Positions 10,505-19,237 of a stretch of 36,092 nt of DNA are shown piece by piece. The position numbers and the translations under genes are program-made. Numbering within the stretch: the stretch's first letter is position 1; each line of letters begins with the position of its first letter. A model generated the notes under the pieces. That model worked only from the letters and a program-made list of their open reading frames with translations. It did no database searches and was not told the origin of the DNA. The stretch spans positions 1 through 36,092 of the forward strand of contig RZYC01000041.1 in NCBI GenBank assembly GCA_009930475.1, in the 5' to 3' direction. This DNA comes from Spartobacteria bacterium (GTDB taxonomy: Bacteria; Verrucomicrobiota; Kiritimatiellia; RZYC01).

Positions 10505-13123
10505 GTGACGGAACAGACAATGCAAAGGAATTTTGGCATGATTGACGGTGAACGCGTAGAAAATATTAATATTGAAGATGAAATGCAGCGCGCATACATC
10601 GATTATTCGATGAGCGTGATTGTAGGTCGTGCCCTTCCCGAAGTTCGGGACGGGATGAAGCCGGGGAACAGGCGTATTCTGTACGCCATGAAGGAACGTG
10701 GCTGGACCCATGCCAAAATGTTTGTGAAATGTGCTAAGGTCGTCGGCGAAGTGATTGGTAATTACCATCCGCATGGCGATACGGCGGTGTACGATACGTT
10801 GGTACGTATGGCGCAGGATTTTTCCATGCGTTATCAGCTAATTCATGGACAGGGAAACTTCGGCAGTATCGACGGGGACCGTGCGGCGGCGTACAGGTAT
10901 ACCGAATGTAAACTGCAGCGACTGGCGGAAGAAATGTTGATGGATATCGAAAAAGATACCGTCGATATGCGGCCCAATTTCGATGAACAAGCTATGGAGC
11001 CTGTTGTTTTGCCGGCTCGTCTGCCCAATCTGCTGCTGAACGGCAGCACGGGGATTGCGGTGGGGATGGCGACCAATATTCCTCCTCACAATTTGCGGGA
11101 AATTGTCGATGCCACCGTGCACCTGATTGATCACCCCGAAGCGGAAGTTGCTGATCTGTGCCAGTTTGTTACCGGACCGGATTTTCCTACCGGCGGTATG
11201 GTGCATGGCCTGCGCGGGATTAAAGATTTCTATGAAACCGGTCGAGGTCGAATTCGGTTACGTGGCATCGCGAACATTGAAACAGATGCTCGTGGACGTG
11301 AACGGATTATTATCACCGAAATTCCTTACGCCGTGAACAAAGCAGCCATGATTGAAAAAATGGCCAAATTGGTTCAGGCGAAAATCATCGACGGTATTTC
11401 AGATATCCGTGATGAATCTGGCAAAGAAGGGATTCGTGTGGTCATCGAGATCAAGCGTAATGCTCAGGCCGATATTATGCTGAACAAGATTTTCAAACAC
11501 ACGCAGATGGAATCCACCTTTGGTGCCATTATGCTGGCCATTGATCATGGTCGTCCTCGTGTGATGAATCTGAAAGAGGTGCTGGAATGCTTTATTGCCC
11601 ATCGTATTGAAGTTATTACCCGCCGCACACAGTTTGATCTGAATAAAGCGGAAGCGAGGGCGCATATTCTGGAAGGGTTCCGCATTGCACTGGATCATCT
11701 TGATGAAGTGGTACGGACGATTCGCGAATCGAAGGATCGCGAAGAAGCGCACGGTATGTTAAAAGCCCGGTTTGGTTTTACTGATGAACAGACCAAAGCC
11801 ATTCTGGATATGCGGCTGTATCAGCTCACGGGACTGGAACGCGATAAGATCGAAGCCGAATACGATGCGCTGATGAAACAGATTCTGTATTACCGCGAAT
11901 TGCTTGCCTCTCGGCCGAAACTGCTGGGCGTTATTAAAGACGATCTGGCAGCAATGCGCGAACTGTATGGGGATGACCGCCGTACAGTGCTCTCTGTTTC
12001 AGAAACAGAAATCAATATCGAAGACCTGATTGCTGATGAACCTTGTGTGATTACCGTTTCTCACGAAAATTATATCAAACGCGTGCCGGTGGGCACCTAT
12101 CGCCAGCAGCGTCGCGGTGGTCGCGGTGTGGTCAGCATGAATACGAAAGAAGAAGATTTCGTGGAACATGTGTTTATGGCATCCACCCATGACTATCTCT
12201 GCTGCTTCACAGAAGATGGGATCATGCACATGCTCAAGGTATACGAATTGCCGGAGGGTAATCGTAACGCTAAGGGCAAAGCGCTGGTTAACCTGCTGCA
12301 GGTGACCGGCGAAGATAAGCTTGCATCCATGATTCGCATTCGCGAATTCACAGAAGACCAATACCTCGTATTTGCCACGGCCAGCGGGATTATTAAGAAA
12401 ACCAGCCTGTCTGATTTCCGCAATGTCCGGTCACGGGGTATCCGCGCCGTACGGGTGGATGAAGGCGACCGTCTGATCGGTGTGAAGCTCACCAATGGTG
12501 AAAATCGACTGATGCTCACCACGCGATCAGGGCAGACCGTTCACTTTACGGAAAACGCCTTGCGTGCTCAGGGTCGTGCTACGCGCGGTGTGATAGGAAT
12601 TCGTCTGGCTTCAGATGATTCTGTATGTTCGCTGACTGTGGTCGATGAAAAAGGCACCTTGCTGGTGGTCACCGAGCACGGCTTCGGAAAACGGACGCCC
12701 TTTGATGACTATCGCGAAACCAGTCGCGGGTGCAGAGGTGTCACCACCATTCGTACCAGTGAACGTAATGGAAAAGTTATTGGTGCTTACTGCGTGTTTG
12801 AAGATGATGCGCTGATGCTGGTGAGTCAGTCTGGCCAGCTGATCCGTATCAGTATTGCAGAAGTACGCGTGATGGGTCGTGTGACCCAGGGTGTTCGTCT
12901 GATTCGTCTGGCCGATGGCGACAGCCTGATATCGTCAACGCGTCTGGATCCGGAAGAAATCGATGATGACGAAGATGTCGATGGAGCCATCACCGTGGAA
13001 GGATCGGAAGTGATCGACGCCACGGAGGCTGTGGACGACGATGCAGATACGGAAGAGATTCCGTACGCGCCTGAGGCGGACGAAGAGGAAACCGATTCGG
13101 ACGCGACAGGTCAGAACGAATAG
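10505..13123 (+). CDS. gyrA: DNA gyrase subunit A
   Basis: GyrA cuts and rejoins DNA and wraps it through its C-terminal beta-pinwheel. The breakage-reunion domain includes YIDYSMSVIVGRALPEVRDG, NYHPHGDTAVYDTL and the catalytic tyrosine in AAAYRYTECKL (Tyr132). At the E. coli Ser83 position this protein has Thr93, and the Asp87 equivalent is Asp97. The GyrA box QRRGGRG, needed for DNA wrapping, is intact in the C-terminal domain and marks it as gyrase rather than Topo IV. The last 60 residues are a strongly acidic tail (DDDED, EADEEETDSD). The 872-residue length is normal. It starts with GTG; ATG codons at 10520 and 10538 are possible alternatives. A strong terminator follows. Confidence 0.97.
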   Translation: MTEQTMQRNFGMIDGERVENINIEDEMQRAYIDYSMSVIVGRALPEVRDGMKPGNRRILYAMKERGWTHAKMFVKCAKVVGEVIGNYHPHGDTAVYDTLVRMAQDFSMRYQLIHGQGNFGSIDGDRAAAYRYTECKLQRLAEEMLMDIEKDTVDMRPNFDEQAMEPVVLPARLPNLLLNGSTGIAVGMATNIPPHNLREIVDATVHLIDHPEAEVADLCQFVTGPDFPTGGMVHGLRGIKDFYETGRGRIRLRGIANIETDARGRERIIITEIPYAVNKAAMIEKMAKLVQAKIIDGISDIRDESGKEGIRVVIEIKRNAQADIMLNKIFKHTQMESTFGAIMLAIDHGRPRVMNLKEVLECFIAHRIEVITRRTQFDLNKAEARAHILEGFRIALDHLDEVVRTIRESKDREEAHGMLKARFGFTDEQTKAILDMRLYQLTGLERDKIEAEYDALMKQILYYRELLASRPKLLGVIKDDLAAMRELYGDDRRTVLSVSETEINIEDLIADEPCVITVSHENYIKRVPVGTYRQQRRGGRGVVSMNTKEEDFVEHVFMASTHDYLCCFTEDGIMHMLKVYELPEGNRNAKGKALVNLLQVTGEDKLASMIRIREFTEDQYLVFATASGIIKKTSLSDFRNVRSRGIRAVRVDEGDRLIGVKLTNGENRLMLTTRSGQTVHFTENALRAQGRATRGVIGIRLASDDSVCSLTVVDEKGTLLVVTEHGFGKRTPFDDYRETSRGCRGVTTIRTSERNGKVIGAYCVFEDDALMLVSQSGQLIRISIAEVRVMGRVTQGVRLIRLADGDSLISSTRLDPEEIDDDEDVDGAITVEGSEVIDATEAVDDDADTEEIPYAPEADEEETDSDATGQNE

Positions 13124-13147
13124 ACGCAGGGAATCAGTTTGAAAAAC

Positions 13148-13190
13148 AAAGACCAGGTGACGCAGCATGTTGTTTCTCTGGTCTTTTTTT
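13148..13190 (+). terminator. Rho-independent terminator of gyrBA
   Basis: AAAGACCAG (13148-13156) pairs with CTGGTCTTT (13178-13186), giving a 9-bp stem with a loop of about 21 bases. The stem runs into seven T residues up to 13190. It lies 24 bases after the gyrA stop and separates gyrBA from the CLC gene. Confidence 0.8.
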
Positions 13191-13218
13191 CTGCTGACAT
13201 CCCCGGCGGGAGGTGGCA

Positions 13219-14667
13219 ATGACACAGAACATGAACGGTTGGTCAGGGCGGGTTTGGTCACAGACCAAAGAGGCACCCTCGCGTATGCAGCACAGCAGCT
13301 CGGTGTTGCTTCATCGCTTTATTGTCGAAGAGATGCATTATATTCCGCTTCTGTTCAAAAGCATTGCAACGGGACTGATGATTGGTCTGGTATCGCTGGG
13401 TTTCAACTATTGTTCCGATCTTCTGCGCAACAGCAGGTCAATCGCGCTGCAGGGTGATCTGTTACCCGGACTTCCGCCATGGATTCCGGGGATTGTTATG
13501 CCCGCCTTGCTGGTGGCCATAGCCTTAACCCTGATTAATACATATGCGCCCGAGGCAGGCGGCAGCGGTATTCAGGAGATTGAAGGAGCCCTCGAAGGCG
13601 TGCGCCCCATGCGCTGGAAACGTTTGCTCCCGATTAAATTTATTGGCGGCATGTGTGCGCTGGGATCCAATCTCATTATTGGCAGAGAAGGGCCCACGGT
13701 TCAGATGGGCGGCAACTTGGGGAAAATGGTCTCAGATGTAACACACACTGACAGCGAACGGGGAGATGTTCTCGTTGCCGCCGGTGCCGGTGCCGGTTTG
13801 GCCGCCGCCTTTAATGCACCGCTTTCCGGTATGATTTTCGTCATGGAGGAGATGCATGCGCAGTTTAAATACAAATTTTTGTATATCATGTCGGTCTGTG
13901 CCGCCTGTATTTCTGCCGTTACTGTGATGCGACTTTTTCTGGGACAGAATCCACTGCTCACCATGCCGCAATCCGTGTCGCCGAATTTGTTGGCATTGGT
14001 GCTGTTTGCCTTTTTGGGATGGCTCTTTGGGGTGCTGGGGTATGTGTTTAACCATATGATTCTGGGCAGCCTGGCGTTGTTCGATTCCTTCCGCCGTGTG
14101 CCCGTCTGGATTACCGGTGCGGTGGTCGGCGCATTGATCGGGGCGATAAGCATGAACAATCCGCTGCTGGGCGGCGGGGGAATGGACGATATCATCACAC
14201 TGGTAAAAGGACACTTACCCATTACCGCCTTGCTGATCATATTTACCATGCGGCTGGTGTTGACCACTTTTTGTTATGGCTCAGGTGTTCCAGGTGGTAT
14301 TTTTGCACCCATGCTGGCACTGGGAACGCTTTTCGGGGTCGCTTTTGGCCACAGCGTCCATGTCCTCTTTCCCGGACTGGATACCACCCCCGCCATGTAT
14401 GCCGTCGCCAGCATGGCCGCTCTGTTTGCCGCTACGGTACGTGCACCACTGACCGGGATCATCCTCACGCTGGAGATGACCATGGATTTCAACCTGATTC
14501 TGCCCATGATGGTGACCTGCCTCGTGGCCAGTGTGACCGCTTACGGCCTCGATGCCCACCCGATCTATGCCCTGCTGCTGAAACGTACTTTGGAAAAAAG
14601 CCATCACGCCGGTATTCCGCCCGCCGACCCCGAATCCGACCCGCCTCCGCCCGTTGAAAAGGGCTGA
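13219..14667 (+). CDS. CLC-type chloride/proton antiporter
   Basis: This is an inner-membrane CLC protein of 482 residues with many hydrophobic helices. The three selectivity-filter signatures are present: GSGIQE (115-120), GREGP (155-159, carrying the gating glutamate, Glu157) and GGIFAP in the second half. The glutamate used for proton transfer in E. coli ClcA (Glu203) is conserved in VMEEMHAQF (Glu211), so it should be a Cl-/H+ exchanger rather than a channel. No CBS domains are attached. ATG 13219 is preferred because GGGAGG ends at 13213, five bases upstream. It stands alone between the gyrA terminator and a palindrome pair. A role in acid resistance or anion balance is possible by family analogy only. 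Confidence 0.93.
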   Translation: MTQNMNGWSGRVWSQTKEAPSRMQHSSSVLLHRFIVEEMHYIPLLFKSIATGLMIGLVSLGFNYCSDLLRNSRSIALQGDLLPGLPPWIPGIVMPALLVAIALTLINTYAPEAGGSGIQEIEGALEGVRPMRWKRLLPIKFIGGMCALGSNLIIGREGPTVQMGGNLGKMVSDVTHTDSERGDVLVAAGAGAGLAAAFNAPLSGMIFVMEEMHAQFKYKFLYIMSVCAACISAVTVMRLFLGQNPLLTMPQSVSPNLLALVLFAFLGWLFGVLGYVFNHMILGSLALFDSFRRVPVWITGAVVGALIGAISMNNPLLGGGGMDDIITLVKGHLPITALLIIFTMRLVLTTFCYGSGVPGGIFAPMLALGTLFGVAFGHSVHVLFPGLDTTPAMYAVASMAALFAATVRAPLTGIILTLEMTMDFNLILPMMVTCLVASVTAYGLDAHPIYALLLKRTLEKSHHAGIPPADPESDPPPPVEKG

Positions 14668-14672
14668 AAAAA

Positions 14673-14720
14673 GTTCCAATGATTGGAACGTTCTGCAAAA
14701 AAAGTTCCAATGATTGGAAC
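14673..14720. repeat. Two identical palindromes GTTCCAATGATTGGAAC; bidirectional terminator-like
   Basis: The 17-base palindrome GTTCCAATGATTGGAAC occurs at 14673-14689 and again, identically, at 14704-14720. Each copy is preceded by a run of 6-7 A, and the second is followed by TTTTT. The A-run plus stem plus T-run makes the second copy a good intrinsic terminator on both strands, starting six bases after the CLC stop codon. TTCCAAT..ATTGGAA palindromes are, from memory, dispersed in intergenic DNA of some PVC-group genomes, so this may also be a mobile REP-like unit. Confidence 0.65.
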
Positions 14721-14981
14721 TTTTTCGATGCGGGTCGTGCAACGGTAAGAATGGAGAAACGTTACGTTCCCGAAAAAAAGTCGCGGCTTCAGGGATCAGC
14801 GTTTACACTCCTCTGATGCTGTGGTATTTATCCTGCTTGTTTTTTCGTGTGCACCTGTAAGTGACGGGCACGAAGTGTGTCGACTGGTTGCGTGTATACC
14901 ATTTATTCTGCTCGCTGGTTAACAAAACCGGCGTTATCCTATATCCTTTACTTAGATGAGGGCCATTACTAAGCACGTTGT
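14721..14981. other. Intergenic region upstream of the C25 peptidase gene
   Basis: No gene is seen. TTAACA followed 15 bases later by TATATC (about 14921-14946) is a poor promoter candidate. There is no clear Shine-Dalgarno before the peptidase ATG at 14982. Confidence 0.3.
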
Positions 14982-17441
14982 ATGAAGAATCAAAAGATTA
15001 TTATATCTGTTCTGCTGCTGTTCTTTGTGATCGGGATCGTGCAGGCTGCTACGAGTTCGGGAACGGACGGAACACGGACATGGATCGCTTTTCAGCGCGG
15101 TGATGTTCGGCGTGACGCCATTGCAGGGAAGTCGGCAGATGCATCCGGAAAGCAGGCATATACGATGACCATTCCCGGGATGTGGATCAACAGAGCCGTC
15201 AAACAGCGCTTTGCTGCCGGCGGGATGACAGATGATGCCTCGCAATACGATTCCGTGGAGGTTCCCGGCTTTTCCGCCATACACGCGGTGGGCTACCCGC
15301 AGCTTCCTCTGAAAACCTACATGCTGGAGATCCCGGCCGGTGCACAGCCCGAGGTGCAGTTTGTGCCGACCGCCACCGAAACCTTTGCCGATTTAAACAT
15401 CGTTCCCGCGCAGGAAATGCCTGCGGATGTGTATCCCGAACCGCCATCCGCGCCCTTTGCAAAAAATAAGATCGTTTATTCAGAAAATCAGCTGTACCCC
15501 GAAAGCAACATTGTTTCCGTGGAAACCGTCACCATGCGCGACAAGCATATCCTCATTGTACAGGTCGCTCCATTGCAGGTCAATCCGGTGACGGGCGGAG
15601 CCGTGATGGTTTATGATTATGAACTGCAGATCGATACCGGAGTACCGGTTTCGATGAATGGAATAGGGGAGGAACAATCCACAGATACGACGGATTTGCC
15701 TGTATATATGATTTTGACGGATGATCAATATGCGGGCAATGCGACCTTGTCGACGTTGATGGATTGGAAGCGCAAGAAGGGGCTGGATGTACGCTTGGTA
15801 AAGACCTCGCAGATCGATAGCGGCGGGGCGCCGTCGGCGGCAGAAATCGTGGCGTATATGCGTGCGCTCAGCGATGCAGATTATCCCGATTATCTGCTGA
15901 TCATCGGCGATGCCAATCAGACCAATGGGGTAGCAGGAACCTATTTCAATACGTCCACAACGGATTATTACGGATACACCGACTTAGATACCGCCTGCCG
16001 GACATCCAGCGATTATGTACCCGATTTATACTATGGTCGCCTGCCCGCCTCCAGCGACGCACAGGTGACCACCATGCTGAATAAAGTCCTTGCCATGGAT
16101 CGCAATCCGCCCGTAAGCGACATGTATCAGAAAGTGGTCATCGCCGGACAGATCCAGGATTCCGATGATGGCGATGGCGAAGCCGACCGTCTTTTCTGCG
16201 AAACCGCCGATTCTCTGGCCTGTTACTTCGAATCCGGTCCCTCGGGCGTAGATTACGACTGTACGCGGGGCGTGGTCAATCCCGATGGAATGACGGCCAC
16301 GGGAACATGGAATTCACAGTCTCTTTTATGGAACGGAACAGAGCAGATCGGAAGCCGGGTGGCGGATACCTTCGTCAGCGTAGCGACGGCCCAGAGCCGG
16401 ATTTCCACCAACGTCAATCGGGGTGTGGCACTGGTACAGCATCGTGATCACGGTTATGTCAACGGTGTGGGCTGGGCCGACCCCCAGTATCTGTCCTATT
16501 CGCAGGTTATCGCCCTGAGCAATGCCAGTAACACCCCCGTCGTGTTTTCCGTCAACTGCAACAGCGGAATGTACAATTTCCCCAACAATTTTGCCAAACA
16601 ATGGCTGATCGACAGCGATGGCGGAGCCTATGGCGTTTTTGCCCCCGTGGACACTAGTTATTCCTGGTACAACGATTTTATGACTCACGGCTTTTACGTG
16701 GGATTTCTTGGCGATTACACGACCAATCACAATACCTCGGTTTCCCCGGACTGGCCCAAAGACATCCCCGAACCCGGAGGCGCATACGGCAGTGCCGGCA
16801 GTGCACAGCGGCTGGGACAGATATTAAACTTCGGCAAAATGTTCATGCGGGAACACTTCTACACCAATGAAGATACCTTCCGCCTCTTCCATTGCTTCGG
16901 AGATCCCGAATCCTACCTGCGCATCAAGACCCCGCAGACCGTCACCGTTTCTCATCCTGCTACGTTAATCGGAACGAGTCATTCATTGACGGTAACTGTG
17001 AGTCAGGCCGACAGCGAAGTCTGTCTTTACAGTTCCTCACTGGGTATTCATCAGAAAGCCGTTCCCAGTGACGGGCAAGCCGTTTTCAGCTTCTCCAATA
17101 CCTCCAGCGGAATACTAAATGTCACTGTAACTGGGCCGGAAGTACGCTCCCATGAAAGCACCATCAGCGTCGCGTTAACGTCCGAACCCTTCGTTTTCAG
17201 AGCCTTTGCCCTGACCAACAGCGTCTGCCTGCGCTGGATTGATCCGCAATTGTGCGGCAAGCAGTCTTCCAGCGTCAAACTCCGCGCCGCCACCGATGCC
17301 TATCCCGTCGATGCCGACAGTGGCCGCTCCGTGTATACCGGCACAGATCAAGTTTATTTCGATACATCGATCCCCAATGATGTGACGCAGTATTATTCCA
17401 TATGGGTGACGGACGACGAGGTAAACTACGTTGCGCCGTAA
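14982..17441 (+). CDS. Secreted gingipain-like cysteine peptidase (family C25)
   Basis: The 819-residue protein starts with a signal peptide (hydrophobic core IIISVLLLFFVIGIV, cleavage expected after QA at 21-22). Residues 60-220 resemble the gingipain propeptide. The C25 caspase-like domain runs from about 240 to 600, with LPVYMILTDDQYAG at its start and PDYLLIIGD near 302-310. The probable catalytic dyad is His490 in QHRDHG and Cys526 in SVNCNSGMYNF, which match gingipain His and Cys in order and spacing. An Ig-like C-terminal domain follows (PQTVTVSHPATLIGTSH onward). There is no type IX sorting domain that I can recognise at the C-terminus. It probably acts outside the cell; its substrates are unknown. 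An exported FG-GAP-type protein is encoded next. Confidence 0.85.
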   Translation: MKNQKIIISVLLLFFVIGIVQAATSSGTDGTRTWIAFQRGDVRRDAIAGKSADASGKQAYTMTIPGMWINRAVKQRFAAGGMTDDASQYDSVEVPGFSAIHAVGYPQLPLKTYMLEIPAGAQPEVQFVPTATETFADLNIVPAQEMPADVYPEPPSAPFAKNKIVYSENQLYPESNIVSVETVTMRDKHILIVQVAPLQVNPVTGGAVMVYDYELQIDTGVPVSMNGIGEEQSTDTTDLPVYMILTDDQYAGNATLSTLMDWKRKKGLDVRLVKTSQIDSGGAPSAAEIVAYMRALSDADYPDYLLIIGDANQTNGVAGTYFNTSTTDYYGYTDLDTACRTSSDYVPDLYYGRLPASSDAQVTTMLNKVLAMDRNPPVSDMYQKVVIAGQIQDSDDGDGEADRLFCETADSLACYFESGPSGVDYDCTRGVVNPDGMTATGTWNSQSLLWNGTEQIGSRVADTFVSVATAQSRISTNVNRGVALVQHRDHGYVNGVGWADPQYLSYSQVIALSNASNTPVVFSVNCNSGMYNFPNNFAKQWLIDSDGGAYGVFAPVDTSYSWYNDFMTHGFYVGFLGDYTTNHNTSVSPDWPKDIPEPGGAYGSAGSAQRLGQILNFGKMFMREHFYTNEDTFRLFHCFGDPESYLRIKTPQTVTVSHPATLIGTSHSLTVTVSQADSEVCLYSSSLGIHQKAVPSDGQAVFSFSNTSSGILNVTVTGPEVRSHESTISVALTSEPFVFRAFALTNSVCLRWIDPQLCGKQSSSVKLRAATDAYPVDADSGRSVYTGTDQVYFDTSIPNDVTQYYSIWVTDDEVNYVAP

Positions 17442-17577
17442 CCGGGGTAGCGGAGAGTGGATGATTGCTGCCATTTGAAAAAACGGTGGGTGTCGGAAGT
17501 CGCTGATGACAGCGAGTTTGTTACTCAGAGGCATGCATCTTGCTTGTGAAGCTTGTGATGGATGCGATGGTTCGTCG

Positions 17578-17606
17578 TTTACAAATGTGAGAACAGCGTG
17601 TATATA
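17578..17606 (+). promoter_or_regulatory. Candidate promoter for the FG-GAP protein gene and possibly the glycan cluster
   Basis: TTTACA (17578-17583, five of six to TTGACA) and TATATA (17601-17606) are separated by exactly 17 bases in the 282-bp gap before 17724. No terminator was seen between 17724 and 34549, so the transcript could extend into the polysaccharide genes. Confidence 0.4.
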
Positions 17607-17723
17607 AGATATTGGTTTATAACTGGAAGCAACAATTCATAACGCTTTTTGCAATGCTCTGATGATGGGTGCTAAGCGAACGGATCGAGGGCTGTTTTGT
17701 TAAGCAGTAAGAAAGGTGACAGC

Positions 17724-19196
17724 ATGAAGATGTATAAGGTAACCTACGTGATGGCTTTCGCGTTGTGGCTTTTTGCCTGGGTTCAGCCAGGCTTCGGAGC
17801 AGCAGTGGGAGGTCCGGTGATAAGCCATTTGCGCGTCGTCGAACAGGTAGAAGAACTGTCGATGGCCGAGCAGGATGTGAAGACCAAAGTCATTGAATTT
17901 GTTCATGATTCACCTGTAGCCGTCAATGTCTATATGAAGGTTCCCGATGGCGAATGGCAGCTGATCAAAACCAGTGATCCGGCCTTTGAGGGTCATACCG
18001 TTCACGTTGCGGTTCCATCCGACGTAGACCACGCATGGTTCCGGGTTGCATCTGATTATCAGAGTGTGTTTAACGCGCTGGCTGAAAAAGGTTCCGAGAT
18101 ACAGCAGCTGCCGGAGCCGGGTACGGAGGCATTTGATGCAAGTCTTGAAATAGCGGGGTACGAATATATTGATATGGGAGAAGACGGTGTGGTTCTCACC
18201 CAGCAAATGGAAGACTATGATGAGCAGTCTGGATTGCCTGTAGATACGACTGCGAACAATCAGGCGATGGCTACGCCTGATCCGGGACATGCTAAGTTTT
18301 TCTGGGTTGATGGGAGTACAGATCGTGTAGCCACTTGGATTATGTCGAATAGCGGGCAGCGTAAATCATATGCGGTTTTATCCAACGGTGCGCCGTCGGG
18401 ATGGGATATCATCGGAATCGGTGATGTAAACGGGGATAATATAGATGATTTGCTCTGGAGGAATACCACTGATGGAAGAATGGCGGTATGGTTCATGACC
18501 GAAGACGGTCAGCAGGACAGTGCCCTCGTTATGGATAATACGGCTCCGATCGGATGGGAAGCGCAGGGGGTGGCCGATGTTGATGGTCAAAACGGGATTG
18601 ATATTATTTGGTTGAAGGAAAGCACCGGTCAGATCGCCGTATGGTTTATGGGAACCGATGGGCAGCGAAGCAGTGCGACGATCATAAGTAACATCGCCCC
18701 TACAGGCTGGACGCTGCAGGGCGTGATGGATGTGGATCATGCTGACGGGGCGGAACTGCTATGGCTTAAGGAGTCTACCGGTCAGTTGGCTGTTTGGTTT
18801 CTGGGAACGGATGGTCAGCGCAAATCGGCGGCGATCATGACCAATACGGCACCCTCGGGCTGGGTTATTTCTGCATTGGGTGATATCAATAATACTGCGG
18901 GCGACGACATCCTGTGGCGTAATGAATTGGACGGTCGAATGGCTGTCTGGTTTTTAAATACATCGGGTCAGCGCGCCAGTGCGGTTGTTATGGACAATCT
19001 GGCTGTTCCAGGGTGGAATGTGTGTGGTCTTATTAATGTGGATAATACTGCGGGTGAAGATGTTATCTGGCGTTATGCACCCACAGATCAGTTAGCTGTA
19101 TGGTTTATGGGAACGAATGGTCAGCGCACCAATGCTTTGGTTCTTACGGCAGCGGCCCCGAGCACTTGGGAAATTGATGCCATGACCGATCAGTAA
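17724..19196 (+). CDS. Exported FG-GAP/VCBS-like repeat protein
   Basis: The 490-residue protein has a signal peptide (hydrophobic MAFALWLFAWV, likely cleavage after PGFG or A). An N-terminal region of about 170 residues is of unknown fold. From about residue 190 onward it consists of roughly six repeats of 49 residues with the pattern 'GW...G..DVn....DilW....G..AVWFM...GQR.SA.vm.n.AP'. Examples are GRMAVWFMTEDGQQDSALVM and GQIAVWFMGTDGQRSSATII. This is the FG-GAP-like pattern of beta-propeller surface proteins, and DVNGDNIDD in the first full repeat resembles a calcium-binding loop. ATG 17724 is chosen because AAAGGTGA lies just upstream. It could be an adhesin or carbohydrate-binding scaffold; no enzymatic motif is visible. 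Confidence 0.78.
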   Translation: MKMYKVTYVMAFALWLFAWVQPGFGAAVGGPVISHLRVVEQVEELSMAEQDVKTKVIEFVHDSPVAVNVYMKVPDGEWQLIKTSDPAFEGHTVHVAVPSDVDHAWFRVASDYQSVFNALAEKGSEIQQLPEPGTEAFDASLEIAGYEYIDMGEDGVVLTQQMEDYDEQSGLPVDTTANNQAMATPDPGHAKFFWVDGSTDRVATWIMSNSGQRKSYAVLSNGAPSGWDIIGIGDVNGDNIDDLLWRNTTDGRMAVWFMTEDGQQDSALVMDNTAPIGWEAQGVADVDGQNGIDIIWLKESTGQIAVWFMGTDGQRSSATIISNIAPTGWTLQGVMDVDHADGAELLWLKESTGQLAVWFLGTDGQRKSAAIMTNTAPSGWVISALGDINNTAGDDILWRNELDGRMAVWFLNTSGQRASAVVMDNLAVPGWNVCGLINVDNTAGEDVIWRYAPTDQLAVWFMGTNGQRTNALVLTAAAPSTWEIDAMTDQ

Positions 19197-19237
19197 CGCG
19201 GTTTAGTCATCCCCTGTATTGTGTGTAAAAGAATGAA

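Noticed and set aside
10778-10800. Thr instead of Ser at the quinolone-determining position of GyrA (Thr93)
   Set aside because: Thr occurs naturally at this position in wild-type GyrA of other bacteria, so it is no evidence of acquired resistance.
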